The translations under genes were made by a program, and so were the position numbers. A model generated the notes under the pieces. That model ran no database searches. It was not told where the DNA came from and saw only the letters and a list, made by a program, of their open reading frames with translations. Positions 1 through 12,952 of a stretch of DNA of 64,000 nt are shown piece by piece; positions within the stretch are counted from its first letter, which is position 1, and each line of letters begins with the position of its first letter. The stretch lies in the NCBI RefSeq assembly GCF_014851395.1, contig NW_024043372.1, positions 19,514,977-19,578,976 of the forward strand, written 5' to 3'. The stretch is from Micropterus salmoides (lineage: Eukaryota > Chordata > Actinopteri > Centrarchiformes > Centrarchidae).

Positions 1-1231
1 TAGTATTTCAGTGTTTCTGGCTCAGTCTCTCCAAATCTGAGGACTTTTTTTTATAGATACAGTATGTGGCAGAGGTTGCACAACCTCCCAGCAAGATGTG
101 TTTCTGATACAAACCAACAGGCCAAGTCATTCAGCCAAAACATAGATGCTCTAGCAGTTTTCTTCTGGGCATATAATGGATGTTGGCCTATGCACATAAA
201 TTCCACATTAGCACATGCACTCTAAAGCGAGGCTGACAGATTCAACTGTTGAATAAATACTCTCGCCTCCACAAATGTGGGGCACATTTTTTGCTGTTAC
301 ACACTGTAAACTGTTCAGCATCTCCAGTGTGAGTTTTGTACTTGGCTGTACGGACATAAACATGTGCTGTTATACAAAGTTGACAAGCACATTTCCAGTA
401 AAATGAGCTGTTACTGAAAACAATATTGTACTCAAAGGCTGGTTGCTGACAGGAGCAGTTGACAGGCTGGTGCTGAGTTTGACACGTTCATTCAGTTTTT
501 GTTGGAGGTCTCAACATCACTTCCTTTTAATCTGAGACATTTTAACAGACACACAGAGCAGCTTACCCTCAACACACTCACACACATCATACAAACAGAC
601 ACACAGTTGCTCTGTACGTAAAGTAGCAACACATGTAGTCAGCAACCTGATTGGAACAGAGGAGGCGATTAGACAGACAGCCCAGGGAGAGGTGGCGCCT
701 GTCATGTGGAATGGATCTCATTAAAAGTATGCCCCAGGTCACACTTTGATGGACAGGGAGACGTCAGTCATCTGCCAACTAGATTAGCAGAGACCGAAGC
801 CCCCCGTCCTTCCTCTCTGCCCCTTGAGAGCCCGCAGCATACCAAGTGGGTCCAGCCAGACTCTTATGTGAGCCCTGCCGACTCTAAAACCTCTCACCTC
901 TGGGTTGCCAATCACAGAAACAAACGAGCACATCCACTCAAATCTGAAGGAAAAAACTCACCTGCTGTGTGAAAAGGCAGGAGGCAGCAGACCTTTTCTT
1001 TTCCCCCTTTTCCCGGGTGTATGAAGTTGTTTTTCAGTCTCAAAGGCCAACTTCTCTCTGCCCTGTACAGCTTTAATTCTATGAAAAAGAGCTTGTACAA
1101 TCCAAAAACTTTGCTGAGAGTCGAACATGCTTTTGTCAAAACCTAGTTTCATAATTCACATCCTGCACTGCCCTGACACTTAGCAAAGGATTTTTAAAAA
1201 GTGAGAGAATAAAGTGAGTTATCGACTCTCA
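1..1231. other. Intergenic, no gene recognised
   Basis: Only short open frames interrupted by stops are present, without splice-site pairs or recognisable domains. The DNA is not obviously repetitive. It could be intergenic or part of a large intron of a gene lying outside the window; the sequence does not decide this. Confidence 0.6.
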
Positions 1232-1770
1232 AGGAATAGTTCGACATTTTGGGAAATACAATTATTCGTTTTCTTCACAGAGGGCAAAAATTTGAAAATT
1301 GATATAACTCTCTGTAACAGATGCTAAGCCGAGTGTGATGTCATGACTTTGGCTCTCTATTTGTAGTGAGAGCCAGTAGCTGGTTAGCTTAACTTAGTAT
1401 GTAGGGGCAAACAGCTAGTCTCACTCTCTCTCACTAATTAACACTTTTAAGGATTAAAACCCTAACCCTTTCTTGGCAGGGAGTGCCTGGAGTCTCCACT
1501 GGTTGCCTTGCAACTTGACGATGACAATAAGACTCACTGCACCTGGCCAAGAAAAGTAACATAACCCCTCATAAAAAGTAAAAATTTTTACACTTCGTAT
1601 TTGTACGGAGTAAACAAATGTGACAATTAATCATTTTGATTGTGCTGCCTGTGAAGACTTCAATCTATAAGTAAACCTGGTGCTTTTTGTAGCTTCACAT
1701 TGCTCTTCTCATGTAACTCTCTCCAAGAAAGAGATTACCGTAACATTTCCCAAAATGTCGATCTGTTCCT
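1232..1770. mobile_element. Non-autonomous DNA transposon, TTAA family, copy 1
   Basis: The ends are inverted repeats of about 27 bp: the left end reads AGGAATAGTTCGACATTTTG and the reverse complement of the right end reads AGGAACAGATCGACATTTTG, both continuing into GGAAAT. A TTAA follows the right end (1771-1774); the left target copy has decayed. The interior has no transposase. Two further copies lie at 23944-24502 and 25928-26452, sharing the ends and a central TGGAGTCTCC.CTGGTTGCC word. The TTAA flank suggests piggyBac or Kolobok mobilisation; the superfamily is inferred. Confidence 0.8.
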
Positions 1771-1774
1771 TTAA

Positions 1775-2719
1775 AGAAGTCTGGAATTTTTTTACCAGTT
1801 GGTCTCCAATCAGTTTGAATGCAGATTCATAGCAATGTAACTGTGAATATGCAAATCACTGCTGGGAAGTTATTAAAAACTTGCCAAAACAGGCATGTTT
1901 TCTTCATAACCTGGCAAGTGTTTTAAGCGTTTTTTAAAATGGATTTCAGCCAAATTCTTGATTGCAAAACACTAAAAGATATAAATACGCTTGATGTGAA
2001 TGTTATGCAGTATACTTTTACCGCCTTTCTTCTTGTTCAGTCTCTCCCTCTTTTTCGGTGTTGTTGTTTTACAAAAAGAACATGCGCTGTAATTGTACAG
2101 TGACCTACTGTTTATCCCAACATTCCCAAGAGTTCATGTCTCCAGCAATAGACCTGTGGCATGATGCCCAGGACAGGGGCCATGGATGGCTCACTTTGAC
2201 AAGCATGCTAGTCAAGGCTGTGCTAGCTTCACTCAAAGCAGACCAGGATTCCCAACAATCTCTGACACGCTGGCTGACGTAATGCAAAGTCCATTTGAAT
2301 TACGTCTAATTCTGGGTCTGGCAAAATTGAGAAATAGTTTTGGCAAAAGATGGAAATAATTCGGGCTATTTACAGAGCTGAGGATGGGTGCTAGGAAATG
2401 CATCAGTGTTTAATAACCCTCATCAGCATGTTGATTTGTGACAGCCCATGCAGATATATGAAGTATCCCACATTTAATCTATGCTGGAGTCTGACCAGCA
2501 TGCAGTGTGTCCTACTTCATGCATCCGTGGCGATAAAGGCCAAAGGTAGCCAAGACAGATATATGGTGATGTCATCTCCATCATCTGTGAAGCTTCTGCA
2601 GAGGGCTCCACTATTGAGTATGAACTTGTGCTGGCAAAAATATGCACACACGTCTTATACAGAGCTCTTTCAAGTTCAGTATGTACTAGTACCAGTAAGC
2701 AGTCACGTCTATTTTCACG
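1775..2719. other. Intergenic, no gene recognised
   Basis: No exon or named element is recognised. Short overlapping frames on both strands around 2058-2287 look like chance reading frames. Confidence 0.5.
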
Positions 2720-3115
2720 TTAGCCGAGTGCTGACACTGGAAAAAGCAAGGTGTTGGACCCAAATGCAGGAGAGCAGGCAAATATCCAAAATCCAAAATA
2801 AATCCAAGAATAGGCCACGACCGTGTATAAGCGGGATGAGTGGGTATGGACGATGGATGGATGGATCCAAGAATAGCCATAGGAAAAAGGTACACACAAC
2901 AAGTTACGCAGATGATTGACAACAGACAATGTGAAAACACTGACTTAAGTATACAAAGAGGGAGGTATTTAAAAAAAGACCAAATGTAGGAGCAAAAAAA
3001 TCACACAAGTGGGAAAACACAGCAGCAGGAAGAGAAATGAACACAAAAACAAGAGGAAGGGGATAATAGAATAAAACAGGAAACAACTACAACACAAAAC
3101 CCAGATCATGACCTC
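2720..3115. repeat. Probable dispersed fish repeat, unclassified
   Basis: The stretch opens with a GTGTTGGACCCAAATGCAGG word and closes near ACCCAGATCATGAC, a pairing I associate with a dispersed teleost repeat. A TATAAGCGGG...GATGGATGG piece at about 2826-2868 resembles the tail of the V-SINE found at 13223. Superfamily and exact ends are not determined. A 173-codon frame overlapping its left part has no protein-like features. Confidence 0.4.
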
Positions 3116-6100
3116 TACTCTGCTTTTATATATTACCAATCTAACTGCCAGCAGTCAAAATTGCAAAGCATTGCAGCTGTAAACAGTGTTACAATTTCCA
3201 TCGAATGCTGTTTAGCTTGTTTTAAGACTGACTCACACACACTTTGCCCTCAGGGCTTTGCTGTATGTGCTTGTGGCTGAGCTCGTTCAGCACTACAAAC
3301 TAACTTAAAGTATTTTCGACTTGATCTGACATGCTGCTGGTGATTAGCTCTCGTACATAGTTGTTGCCCTTTTCCAGTACGGCCAAACTGCTGCCAGTGT
3401 ACCGGAGACGAACAACGAATTGCAGATGCCAGATTGAATTTATGTAGTCATCCAGTAAAGTCATCAGTGTTTGCTAGCATGTGGATACCAGTAGATACTA
3501 TTGCCAGCGGAGTTTGACGTGCTACTGCAGTCTTTTAGTAGTGTTAATTATTCTTTCTAGGTCATTTCTTTTTTCTGCTAGTCATGATACAACATACAGA
3601 CAAGTTGAAATATTTTTATTTATTTTCTGGAAAGATAAAACACAATCATCACAGTAAATAAAGTAAAACACTTAATGATTTAATAAGTTAACAGATTTAT
3701 GTGGCCTACAACTTAATATTTTGGAAGGATAATGACACTCCAGGATTACTGAGGCAACATAACACTTGAACTTCCCCACAAGATTCTGAACATGTCAATA
3801 GATGTGTGACTGTTCAAATTAACTAAAGGCTGGTTAGGCTTTGTTTTATTTAAATAGAATCAGCACATATATTTTTTTAAGTCAGTGCGGGAAAATAAAG
3901 GCCTTGAAGTCTTTGTTACATTGACTGAGGGGTCAGAGGGGCACAGCAGTGGATGTGGTATTGGCCTTTTTTCTGAAGGATTGTGACTTTTAGACATCTT
4001 TGCAATATGAGCTATCCCAAATCACCACGCTGGGACTTCCCTCCTGAGATACCTAGGACCTGGGTCACTGGGCTCTGACATGACCCCTCACCTCTCCATT
4101 ACTTACTTGCCCAACCAATGTTATGTAAACTGATATGTATGGGAAATGTTAAGTGGCATGCATGCTTTCTTGTTTTCCTTTGAAATGTCCTGAAGAGTGG
4201 GTGAAGCATGTTAATTTGTGTAAAACATGGAAATCAATTAGTTTAGGTTATTAGTATAATTAGGATTAAATTCAAATGAGAGCCATCAGGGGCTGAGAGG
4301 CCTGAGGAACGGCAGACCTTGGTCCTTTCTGTACAACAAGAGATTATGAGAAGAGGTTGAACACAATGCAGCAGTAATCACAATACACTGACTAATCCCT
4401 TCCTGAAAACAGTAGGGGGAAGCCCCACATGCAGCTCCCCCTGAGGCACCAAGACCATCAGCAGCCACAATTCTTTTGTGGGGTTTGGTGGAAACACCGT
4501 ATTATCCAAACAATGACTATCAGACTTGAAAAAGTCAGGGAACAGCTATGTGACTGACAGAAAGAGGGAAGGAGGATGGTCGGATGCTTTCAGAAAATCA
4601 GCAAATAGGCAACCTCACAGTAGACTCAGTTTAGGAGTGTGTGTTAAGTTTTTGCTGAGGTTTGCATGTACTCCATATTGAAAAGTGCTCTATAAATAAA
4701 GATTATATTATTATAGGAGTGCAGGCATCCATCTGTAGAAGGCAGCTGTTGGAATTTAATACAATAAAATGAGGACTGTGTACCTAGAACCAATAAGCTG
4801 TGGTGGTAGTCTCATTTAAATATAACAGCACCAGCAACTTAGACAATGGTTATACACAATGGCATGCAGTTTCAGTTATTCCAGTTTATTGTTCATTTTT
4901 ATAATATATGCTGTGGTTAAATGTCAGATACAAATAGTGAAATGCCAAAAGCAAAAAAGCTACAAGTCTATAAATGGCACTGTTTTCTGATTCCTCTGAG
5001 GTGTTAAGTGTTGTTTTCTTCACTGCATATAATACATTTTAGGTATAGCAGTGAATTAAACAGCATGATGCTGTCAAATTCATTCAATGTGTACATTTTT
5101 CCCCCCCAGTGCTAATAGATATTCAGCTGGGCTATCGACATCTGCATGTTTTTCTCATTAAAAATTGCTGGGGAGCCGGCATGTATTCACAGCAGCCACA
5201 GTGAGAGGGAGCGATCAAGTAATCAAGCTCCTGCCTCTCGCAGGTTGTTGCCTTACTCGCGTTTCCCTCATTTGACTGCCACTCAGCGAGATACCACTTT
5301 CTGCCTCCCCCTTTAATCATCTGTCATCCCTGCTAATGCAAAGCGACTGCCTGGGCCATGTAGGAAATCAGTCACATCTTTAGTGTCACTTCTCATTACC
5401 ATAGAAAGTCAGGTAAGAGAGGAGGGCAGTCATTTACTGTATAGCCACAGGGACCTGGCCAAACCTCTGATAGGGAATTTCTCTACTTCCAAAGTTAAAA
5501 GTTATGGGTATATACTTTGGCATGGCATCTTTTAAAATAAATGGATGCCCTGGATGTTCTTCATAGAACACTTCATAGCTCCACACAAAGAAGATTCTTT
5601 TGTTGATCTTTCTCTCCATTCACACAGCTGGAGGAGCTCACGGCATTACCCACGTTCTCAGGCACAGCTGTGCTCACTGCCTGCTGGTGGGTTCAGTTTT
5701 TAATATTAATGAAGCTTCATCAGATTCAAGCTTGACACTCACCTGCAGCGCAGCGTACGAGAGGGAAAGGAGGGACACCTTGTTCGTGTCTGACAGCCCA
5801 CCGTGGAGAGAGAGATGCTGACACACTGATGTTTTTAAGTCTCTCCTCCATCCTCCCTACATGTGTGTCATCTCTCAGTGCAGTAGCTGAAAGCCCTGCA
5901 TGTCAGAGCATCAGAGCCCATGTAGGGTGATGTGTGTTCACCTGTAGCGACATCTGAATCTGCTGTACGTGCCCAACCATTTTTACCTCCCTCCTGTCCC
6001 AATTGACTTCTGTTACCATGGTGACGTAAACTGTACAACACTCTCTTGGATGCCTCACTTGCAACGAGTCTACAGGCACAGCAGGATTGCAGAGACGCAT

Positions 6101-6261
6101 GGGCTTTAGGGGCATGGAGAGAGTCTTTATATCTTATCGTTATGCTGCAGAAACGTCCCATGGACTTTTTAAAAAACTGAATTCCATTTAGCTGCTTCTG
6201 GCGGTATTGTGCGTGCTGGCTAGATGTCACACTGGGATACTTTAATAGGACAGAGTCATTA
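3116..6261. other. Intergenic; one short retroposon-like tail, one candidate conserved block
   Basis: No supported exon. A retroposon-like 3' tail sits at 4684-4714. Positions 5140-5420 look non-repetitive and contain POU-like (ATGCAAA) and TTAATCA-type homeodomain words; this is a candidate regulatory block only. Confidence 0.5.
4684..4714 (+). repeat. LINE/SINE-like 3' tail
   Basis: An AGTGCTCTATAAATAAA word followed by TTATTATT-type simple sequence is typical of the 3' end of dead-on-arrival fish retroposons. The upstream body is too diverged to bound. Confidence 0.35.
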
Positions 6262-6569
6262 GGTGCGTTCGAGATGACGGCGGGTGACTTTCGCCGACTT
6301 GATAGTCTAACTTGAGCTGCAGGTGACTGCACGGCCGGGGAATTAAAACGGCGCCGTCAATTCGGACACATTCTACCTGCGTGAGCTTACTGTGAGCTGA
6401 GATCAATGACTGATCTCACGGCATTTGCAAAGACAAAATACCGCAAGACCAGTCAAAAGTGTGGTTCCAGCTTAGTGCAGCTGCGGGAAAAGCAACTGCA
6501 GCCGCCGGACTCGGCCTTATTTTAAGTCCAGCATGCATCACGTTAAGTCAGCATGAAGTCAAACGCACC
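6262..6569. mobile_element. Palindromic MITE with TA flanks
   Basis: The left end reads GGTGCGTTCGAGATGACGG and the reverse complement of the right end GGTGCGTTTGACTTCATGC, with TA immediately outside on both sides (6260-6261 and 6570-6571). The element is 308 bp, more CpG-rich than its surroundings, and has no coding capacity. TA target sites fit Tc1/mariner-like or ISL2EU-like mobilisation; the family is inferred. Confidence 0.6.
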
Positions 6570-6779
6570 TAATGTTTATGTTATTAGTAACATCTGTGCC
6601 TTTCCTATTATGGCATGTCAAAATGCCTGCTGTGAAAAAGGCTTAGGTGACCTGAGAGGTCCCTTAAATTAAACAACAAAATATGTCATTTGTAACTGCC
6701 CTTTAAAACAACACATATGAACGTCTTTTAACCTGATGCTCGGCAGGATTTCATAATTTGTCCTTTCCAAATGATTAAA

Positions 6780-7030
6780 ACCAGTGTTGAAAAATGTTAA
6801 GATGTGACAACACTCTGGTTGATGTTTGGTTATGTTAAGGCAAAAACAGGAATGAGTTAGCATTTGAGAAAGATCATGGTTTGGATTAAAATAAATACTT
6901 AGTAAGTTTAGGGAAACATTGTGGTTTGGGTTAAAATTACTACTCCCTTAAGGCTTGGGGACCTTCGTCGCCATGGTTACAGTGATAACCATGTGGTTAA
7001 GGTTAGGGAACCATCATGGTCATGGTTAAA
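6780..7030. repeat. GGTTAGGGAA-type dispersed repeat
   Basis: Degenerate tandem phrases of the form GTTTAGGGAAACATTGTGG and GGTTAGGGAACCATCATGG recur about 80-100 bp apart. Similar wording appears at about 17215-17345 (other orientation, CCTAAACCAT) and near 22970-23000. It is not the telomeric hexamer. Family unknown. Confidence 0.4.
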
Positions 7031-8140
7031 ACAAAACCATGTTGACTTTTAGCAGGAGGCTGTCTGTGTTAAACTCCACATTTTGTTGTCTCATCCATCC
7101 ACCCTGAACTGTGGGCTGTCGTCACTTTACTACCTCCTTTAATCCCGACGGAGAAGAGTCATAATTCCCACCGTCATTAGAGTACTTTATCACTTGAACT
7201 TAACATATGTCACTTTGAGGCATTTGTTGAAACAACTGACTCTGCCATTTTTCTTGGGAGGATGATCTCCCGTTAGCCCAGCGGCTCAGTCACAATCTCA
7301 GTCTAACCTCTGCAGCATTTTTGCAATTGAAGATTTTTCCTAACCTAATTAGCATGACGAACTCTGACCCTGCACCCCCACATGAAATCCGTCAGCCTGC
7401 CATGCCTTTTTAGCTCCAACCCACGGGCATGACATTAAGGCTGCCCTACATATTAAAGTGGTCATGCTCTGAATTGGGGTTATCCCTACACCCACTCCAC
7501 CAGACCACCCTCCTGTTGTTTCTCCTCGTGTACACAAACAACCCTATCTGTTGTGGTAACAAGGCTATTTACAAAGGGGGTCGGCTAATCCACTGCGGAT
7601 TCATCCCTGCTGTTATGGCATGAAATGCCTCACTTTCTGCAATTGCCATCACACACCGAGCATTTCTTTGTATCTGAGTTTCTTCTTGGCTGATTAAGCT
7701 AACTGTTTGCCACCACTTCCTTGACTTTTATTCACTGGCATTAGCTAGTGTCACCAGTCCACCACATGTGTGCGTGTGAGCATGCTTATCATGATGTTCT
7801 GATAATCCTGTTGTAATTTGACCCAAATACTGCATTCAGTCCGCAGAGACCATGACTCATTTAGTGCACATCGCCATGTATAATCTTACATATAAAATGA
7901 AAGACATAAAGCCATATGAGTATAGTAATAATAAAGCCTTTAGCCATCATGAAGACATGAATGGTCATAGGCTACTTTTTATTTTTTATTAGTCCTCTGT
8001 GCTATATGCCTGTTGGGTTTTATAATTGTATTCAAAATGATTTTATTTTCAGACCTTTATTTAATTTACTTATTGATTTTCACATTTGTGTTTTTGTCAG
8101 ATCAAGTTAGCTCTCTGTAAAGCTTGTTCATTAACATTAG

Positions 8141-8182
8141 TTTTTAAATGTGCCCTATAAATAAACTGACTTGACTTGACTA
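8141..8182 (+). repeat. LINE-like 3' tail
   Basis: TGCCCTATAAATAAACTGAC followed by the pentamer repeat TTGAC matches the usual 3' end of truncated fish LINE/SINE copies. The body upstream is not recognisable. Confidence 0.4.
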
Positions 8183-8573
8183 TATTCATACTAATAATGG
8201 TGGACTGGCAGAATTTATAGATTATTATTAAGAGCTCATCCCATACTAGGTCAAACACAGATAAACTCTTTCTCCTATGGCATCTATGGAGATGCAATTT
8301 CCTGGGAAACAGCTGTACAAGATGGTAGATAATGCAGCCACTTTCTTTTGTGTCCTTTTGTGCATTCAGAGGTGTGACTTGATAGTATTCAGCGAAGGAC
8401 TCAGCTATCTACAGCATGAATCTGAAGCACTGAGGACATCACTGGCCAGAGGCAGCTGACATGTCCTGTCACTGTGACCTGGCACTGTCCTGCCTTTCCA
8501 GACACAGCTAAGCCTGAGCGCAATCACAGCCAAAGTCCTACACTTTACAGCCAACACAGGAAGCATAGCTATC

Positions 8574-8581
8574 CACACACA

Positions 8582-8616
<35 letters not shown>
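8574..8616. repeat. CA microsatellite
   Basis: Interrupted (CA)n, with about 15 uninterrupted units from 8587. Typical of vertebrate DNA. Confidence 0.95.
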
Positions 8617-8619
<3 letters not shown>

Positions 8620-8734
8620 CCAAGATACACATGCAGGATGTGTAGCCTGTCAGTTCCCCAAACCTTCCCCTTTGGAATAATGTTACCTGTTTAGTGTTTC
8701 CATGGAGACCAAGCTAATGAAGTAGAGTGTGTGA

Positions 8735-8758
8735 ATGTGTGTGTGTGTGTGTGTGTGT
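8735..8758. repeat. GT microsatellite
   Basis: About 11 TG units, only about 120 bp from the CA tract on the same strand. The two are complementary and could pair in single-stranded DNA. Confidence 0.9.
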
Positions 8759-11494
8759 TTACACATGGGGGGCAGGTGTCATTAAATAGGGACAGTTGAT
8801 GGGAAGCAGCTTGGGCTATTACTGCTGAGTTTGGCTGCATTCATAGCAGAGAGGATGAGAGTCTCAACCCCTGCTTATTAAAAATAAATCACTACTTCAC
8901 AAAAATATTTGTGTTGCACGTGCCTGTTAGTCAGTTCACTAAAAGGGGAGCTTTAAAGATACTCCTTCATAAACAGATAAGTAAATAATATTTCTCACCA
9001 TTTGTGACGTCAGGCCTAACAAATCATAAAGCCGTAGGTCCAGAGAGGCAGGATAAAGGAAGGAAACTCATACGCAAACATGTGAACCTGCAGCCAATTA
9101 ACAGTGGAGATGAAGCAGATGGTTCGTTTGGCTGCTAAAGTGGGATGTTCGCTGACTCCCGTGACCTTGAAGACTTGCTGCTTTGTCAACAGGCAAACAC
9201 CTCAAACATTCTGATTAGTCACAAGAGACGTCTATAAATAAGAACGCAAATTAAGACAAATGTCATACAAAACCAGGATGTGTTGGAATTAGCCAGCAGT
9301 TTTGCATTACCCATTAAAACATCATACTAACAATGATAATAATTATGCAGAGTTTATATTTTGTGTCATTTAATTGACTATGGGACAAGTAATTTAAATC
9401 CCACAGTGTCATGTGTGTGTATTTATGCTCTGACAAGGGCATGAGTTTGTCACCTAGAGGTGTTGACAATGACATGTGGGAGTGGATTAGTGAAGTGGAT
9501 CAATGGAATAAGGCAACACATGTTAATCATGGCCTCCAGAGTATATGGAGAGAACAGTGCTCGATTGATGACAAAGTTACCCATTGTGGTCAGTTCATAT
9601 GATCTTATAGAAAGAAGCGTTGGTGCTCTGCCTGTGTGTTTCTTCAGGAAGTGTTCAAGCATCTCAGACACAAAAAATCTTTTACTTTAGAAAGAGGTGA
9701 AGAGGTCAATATTCAACACGCTGGCAGATAATGCTGCTGTCAACCTAGTCAACAAATTGTGATAACACTCAGAGTAAATTTTGCTTTATGTTGCTACGGT
9801 CAGACTTTTTAATTAGCTGTGGAGAGAAAATGTATTTCTTGTTTTTTAAAGCAGCTGCATATTGTCAGTCAGACTGTTTTCCACATTCCACACCTTTCTC
9901 AAGCACTGAAACCAGGTCATGTAATTGAAAATCCTGTGCAGAAAGCCCACGGCCTGCATCAGCTCTGCCATCTGTGAAATGGAAGCCCTCGTCCAGACCA
10001 GGATGACAGACCCCAGGTGCAATGGCCACAACACTTAAAAACATATCTCTCTTGTTTGGAAAGGTCAGTCTTTTTGGCTCACTTCAGTTTGTGTGTGTGT
10101 GTGCCTGTGTATGTGTCTGTAAGTGTAGAATGAACTTCCCCTTTTTCAGTCAGTCAGACACCCATAGGATTTGTGCTCAATAAACTCTCTGCCCTTTGCA
10201 CTTTAAAGGAAGTCCATCTGCTCTGGAGAGTGTTGAGCAGCCTCCAGGCAGCTTGTGAGATGCGTGCGTACTGTAAGGTTCACCACTGATGAGTGTGCAG
10301 AGATTTCCACTTCCTAAGCGGCACGTTCTTCCTTTCCAGATCCACTCAGGCTCTGTGACATGTTTAGCATTGCCTGTAATTAATGTCTGAGGCGCTGCAA
10401 CAAGAAGCTTCAGGTAAAGGTCATTACACCTCAAGGGGAATGGCCAACAGCTGCTAGACCACTTAAAAATAATAAAATTTAAAAAAATCCCATTATTCTT
10501 ATATTGTTTGAAATGTTCATTTATTATAAATGTTTTCTTTACCATAATTCTAAGTTTCTATGGTGTTTAACTGCTGCCTTAGTGTAGCTACTGTACAGGA
10601 CACCACAGTTTCTTATTTTCTGTCATACCAGCTTATGTTTGTAGATACCGTTTCCTGTTTACTGCACAGCAGCCTGCAGGGAACAAATGTGAGCAATTAT
10701 TGCTTCACAAGTGAAACGTATGCCCAGCTACAGCTACACAGGAGATGTAGGCAGCTTAACGTGCCTGTCAACATGATGGCATATTATTTGGTGCTCCTAG
10801 CATCCCATAATCCCCCTGGATCCTTCAACACACAGCCTGGTATAGGGGAAGAGTAGCAGGGGAACTGGTGTACTACTGGAGCTTTAGTGCGTCAGCATCA
10901 GTGTTATTTTACTGTACATTTGATTCTAAAACACATTTAGTATCACTTCAGAACTATCATACTGATATTAATAAATACTGAAAATATCCCATCTGTAGAG
11001 ACAATCTTTGCCTCTCGTGATGTCTTTTCATACATGAAAAACTCAGTCCATGATGTCCATTGGTATCCTTTCATCATAAAAACTCACTGATAGAAATTGA
11101 TGAGCAAATGGGCAAACTTCTAAATTAATAGGGAATACATTCAAAGCTCTTGTGAATAAATATGAAGCATATTTGATGTCCATTTCTGTGGATATTTATT
11201 TATTTCACTGTCTAGTTCTTGACAACTATGTCACATTTGGTCTTCCATACTATACCTTTACTTAAGTAGATGTTTGACTTCAGGAAATATATATATTTTC
11301 CAGATTTTAACCACCAGTGTAGTTTTAAATGTCCCTCAGTAAAATCTGGTGGAAACTCAGACTCAGACCATCAGACACAAAACTTATATTAGCCTATTGA
11401 GTATCACTCTCAGTCAATGGGACATTTCCACTCAACACAATATTATTTCAATAAAGAAAATAAATAACAGTCAGCATGACATACTGTGCATTTT

Positions 11495-12140
11495 CAGAAG
11501 TGGATGTAGTCATCGTGACGTTGCCCGTTGGTTTGTGGACTGACGTTTTGAAGCCTCAAGTTTGACCATGTTGAGTTTTTGCAACCAGCGGCACCGGACA
11601 TGACCATATTTGGACAAGACGTTGGAGCTAACGGCTGTGTGTAGAGCTAGATAGCTTGCTTAGCTAGGTGCAACTGTAATTCACGTTAACTGTAATTTTA
11701 ACAGGGCTGATAACTTTGTCTGGTGAACTACAGTCTTAAAACTAAATGTACTCACCAGAGAAAGTGAACAGCCAACTCCTAATAAGCTTTTTTAATTTAC
11801 ACAGTGCCGTGGGTAAGAGTCACTCCAACCTGATTTACAGGTCGCCATGGTAATGACTTGTCAACCATAGATAATCCCGCCCTGAAGCATATTCTGCTTT
11901 CTGGTCTATTTTCCTCTAAATGGGACCATACTTTACTAAATGAAAATCATGTTGTATTGAAGAAGACATGAAACTAGTGATTCAGACCATAAACTCATTA
12001 GGAAAGTGTTTACTGAGGTAATTATTAAGATGAGAAGTAGGGCCATTTTACCATTGTTTCTAATGGAACAGGCCTTCTTTTTGCAACCAGAAGTCGCCCC
12101 ATTGCTGGCCGTTCAATAGAAATCAGGGTTACTTCCGCAT
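11495..12140. repeat. Probable dispersed fish repeat, unclassified
   Basis: The left part (GAAGTGGATGTAGTCATCGT, then CCCGTTGGTTTGTGGACTG) and the right part (CAACCAGAAGTCGCCCC) match wording I associate with a dispersed teleost element with unique-looking interior. Ends and superfamily are uncertain. Confidence 0.4.
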
Positions 12141-12261
12141 TGTATTCACGTCTCAGTCCGGAAGCTTCCCGCATGGTGGTCATGCACAGCAACACAGAGG
12201 TTAATCCTGTCTGCTGGCACATATGGGCCCTGAAGCCAATGTGCGCAGCTGTAGGGTATAA

Positions 12262-12269
12262 CCAGTTGA
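12262..12269. repeat. hAT target-site duplication, left copy
   Basis: CCAGTTGA, identical to 14378-14385. An 8-bp perfect duplication is the hallmark of hAT integration and fixes the ends of the element between them. Confidence 0.85.
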
Positions 12270-12952
12270 CATGATTGGGGAGTAACGGATAAAATGTAAT
12301 GGCGTTACGTAATCAGGATACAATAATAAAGTAACTGTTCCGTTACAATACAGAAAAAACAGAAAAATGGGTATTAGACATAAGGATTACTCTAAGCACA
12401 AAGTTTCCATGAAACGGAAAGCGGAGTGCTATTTGCTATTTACACATTTCCTGTAAAAACCATAGACGGTAAAACACACAGCTAGTGAGGGATTTGTCGC
12501 AGATATTGATTGGCGTGTAGCCAGCAGTTGAATGTGGTTATGCCCCCTCCCCGTCATGCAGACTCTGTGCGGACAGATTCCAGCTCCCAGTGAGTGAACA
12601 CGGCAGCTGGACCTGAGCACTGTGTCCGAGAGCAATGTAGGCCAGTTTGACCACTGGGAATACAGTACGGAGGTGGTTTTCTTGTCGGTTTGGCTCTTGT
12701 CACCCCAGGGCTGAGTCAACTAATGAGGCTGTGTACACTGGGAGGCTGCTCAGTGCAGTTTTGTTGCCCGCTCGCCCCCAGCGCCACTCCCCGCAATCAT
12801 TTCTTGTCGGTCCCCCCACCCCTAGCTGGAAAACTTAAACACACACTGCGGTGTTCCGAGTTCTCACGGACAGAGTAAGCCAATTTGACCAGTAGTTGCA
12901 GGCTAACTGAGCTAATTAGAAAATGGCCGCTAGTTAGCAACAGTTAGCTGAC

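Larger units (their letters stand above)
7031..11494. other. Intergenic with microsatellites, no gene recognised
   Basis: No supported exon. Recognisable content is a retroposon-like tail (8141-8182), a CA microsatellite (8574-8616) and a GT microsatellite (8735-8758). The frame at 10177-10545 on the minus strand has no domain and no convincing splice context. Confidence 0.5.

Noticed and set aside
2398..2919. 173-codon plus-strand open frame
   Set aside because: Overlaps a dispersed repeat, has no domain, and has several equally long antisense frames; no splice or promoter context.
5868..6332. 154-codon minus-strand frame as a gene
   Set aside because: Overlaps the left end of the MITE at 6262, no recognisable domain, and no supporting splice or promoter signals.
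6780..7030. Interstitial telomeric repeat
   Set aside because: GGTTAGGG occurs but not as tandem hexamers; units are long and diverged.
10177..10545. 122-codon minus-strand frame
   Set aside because: No domain, includes AT-rich low-complexity start, no flanking splice signals in phase.
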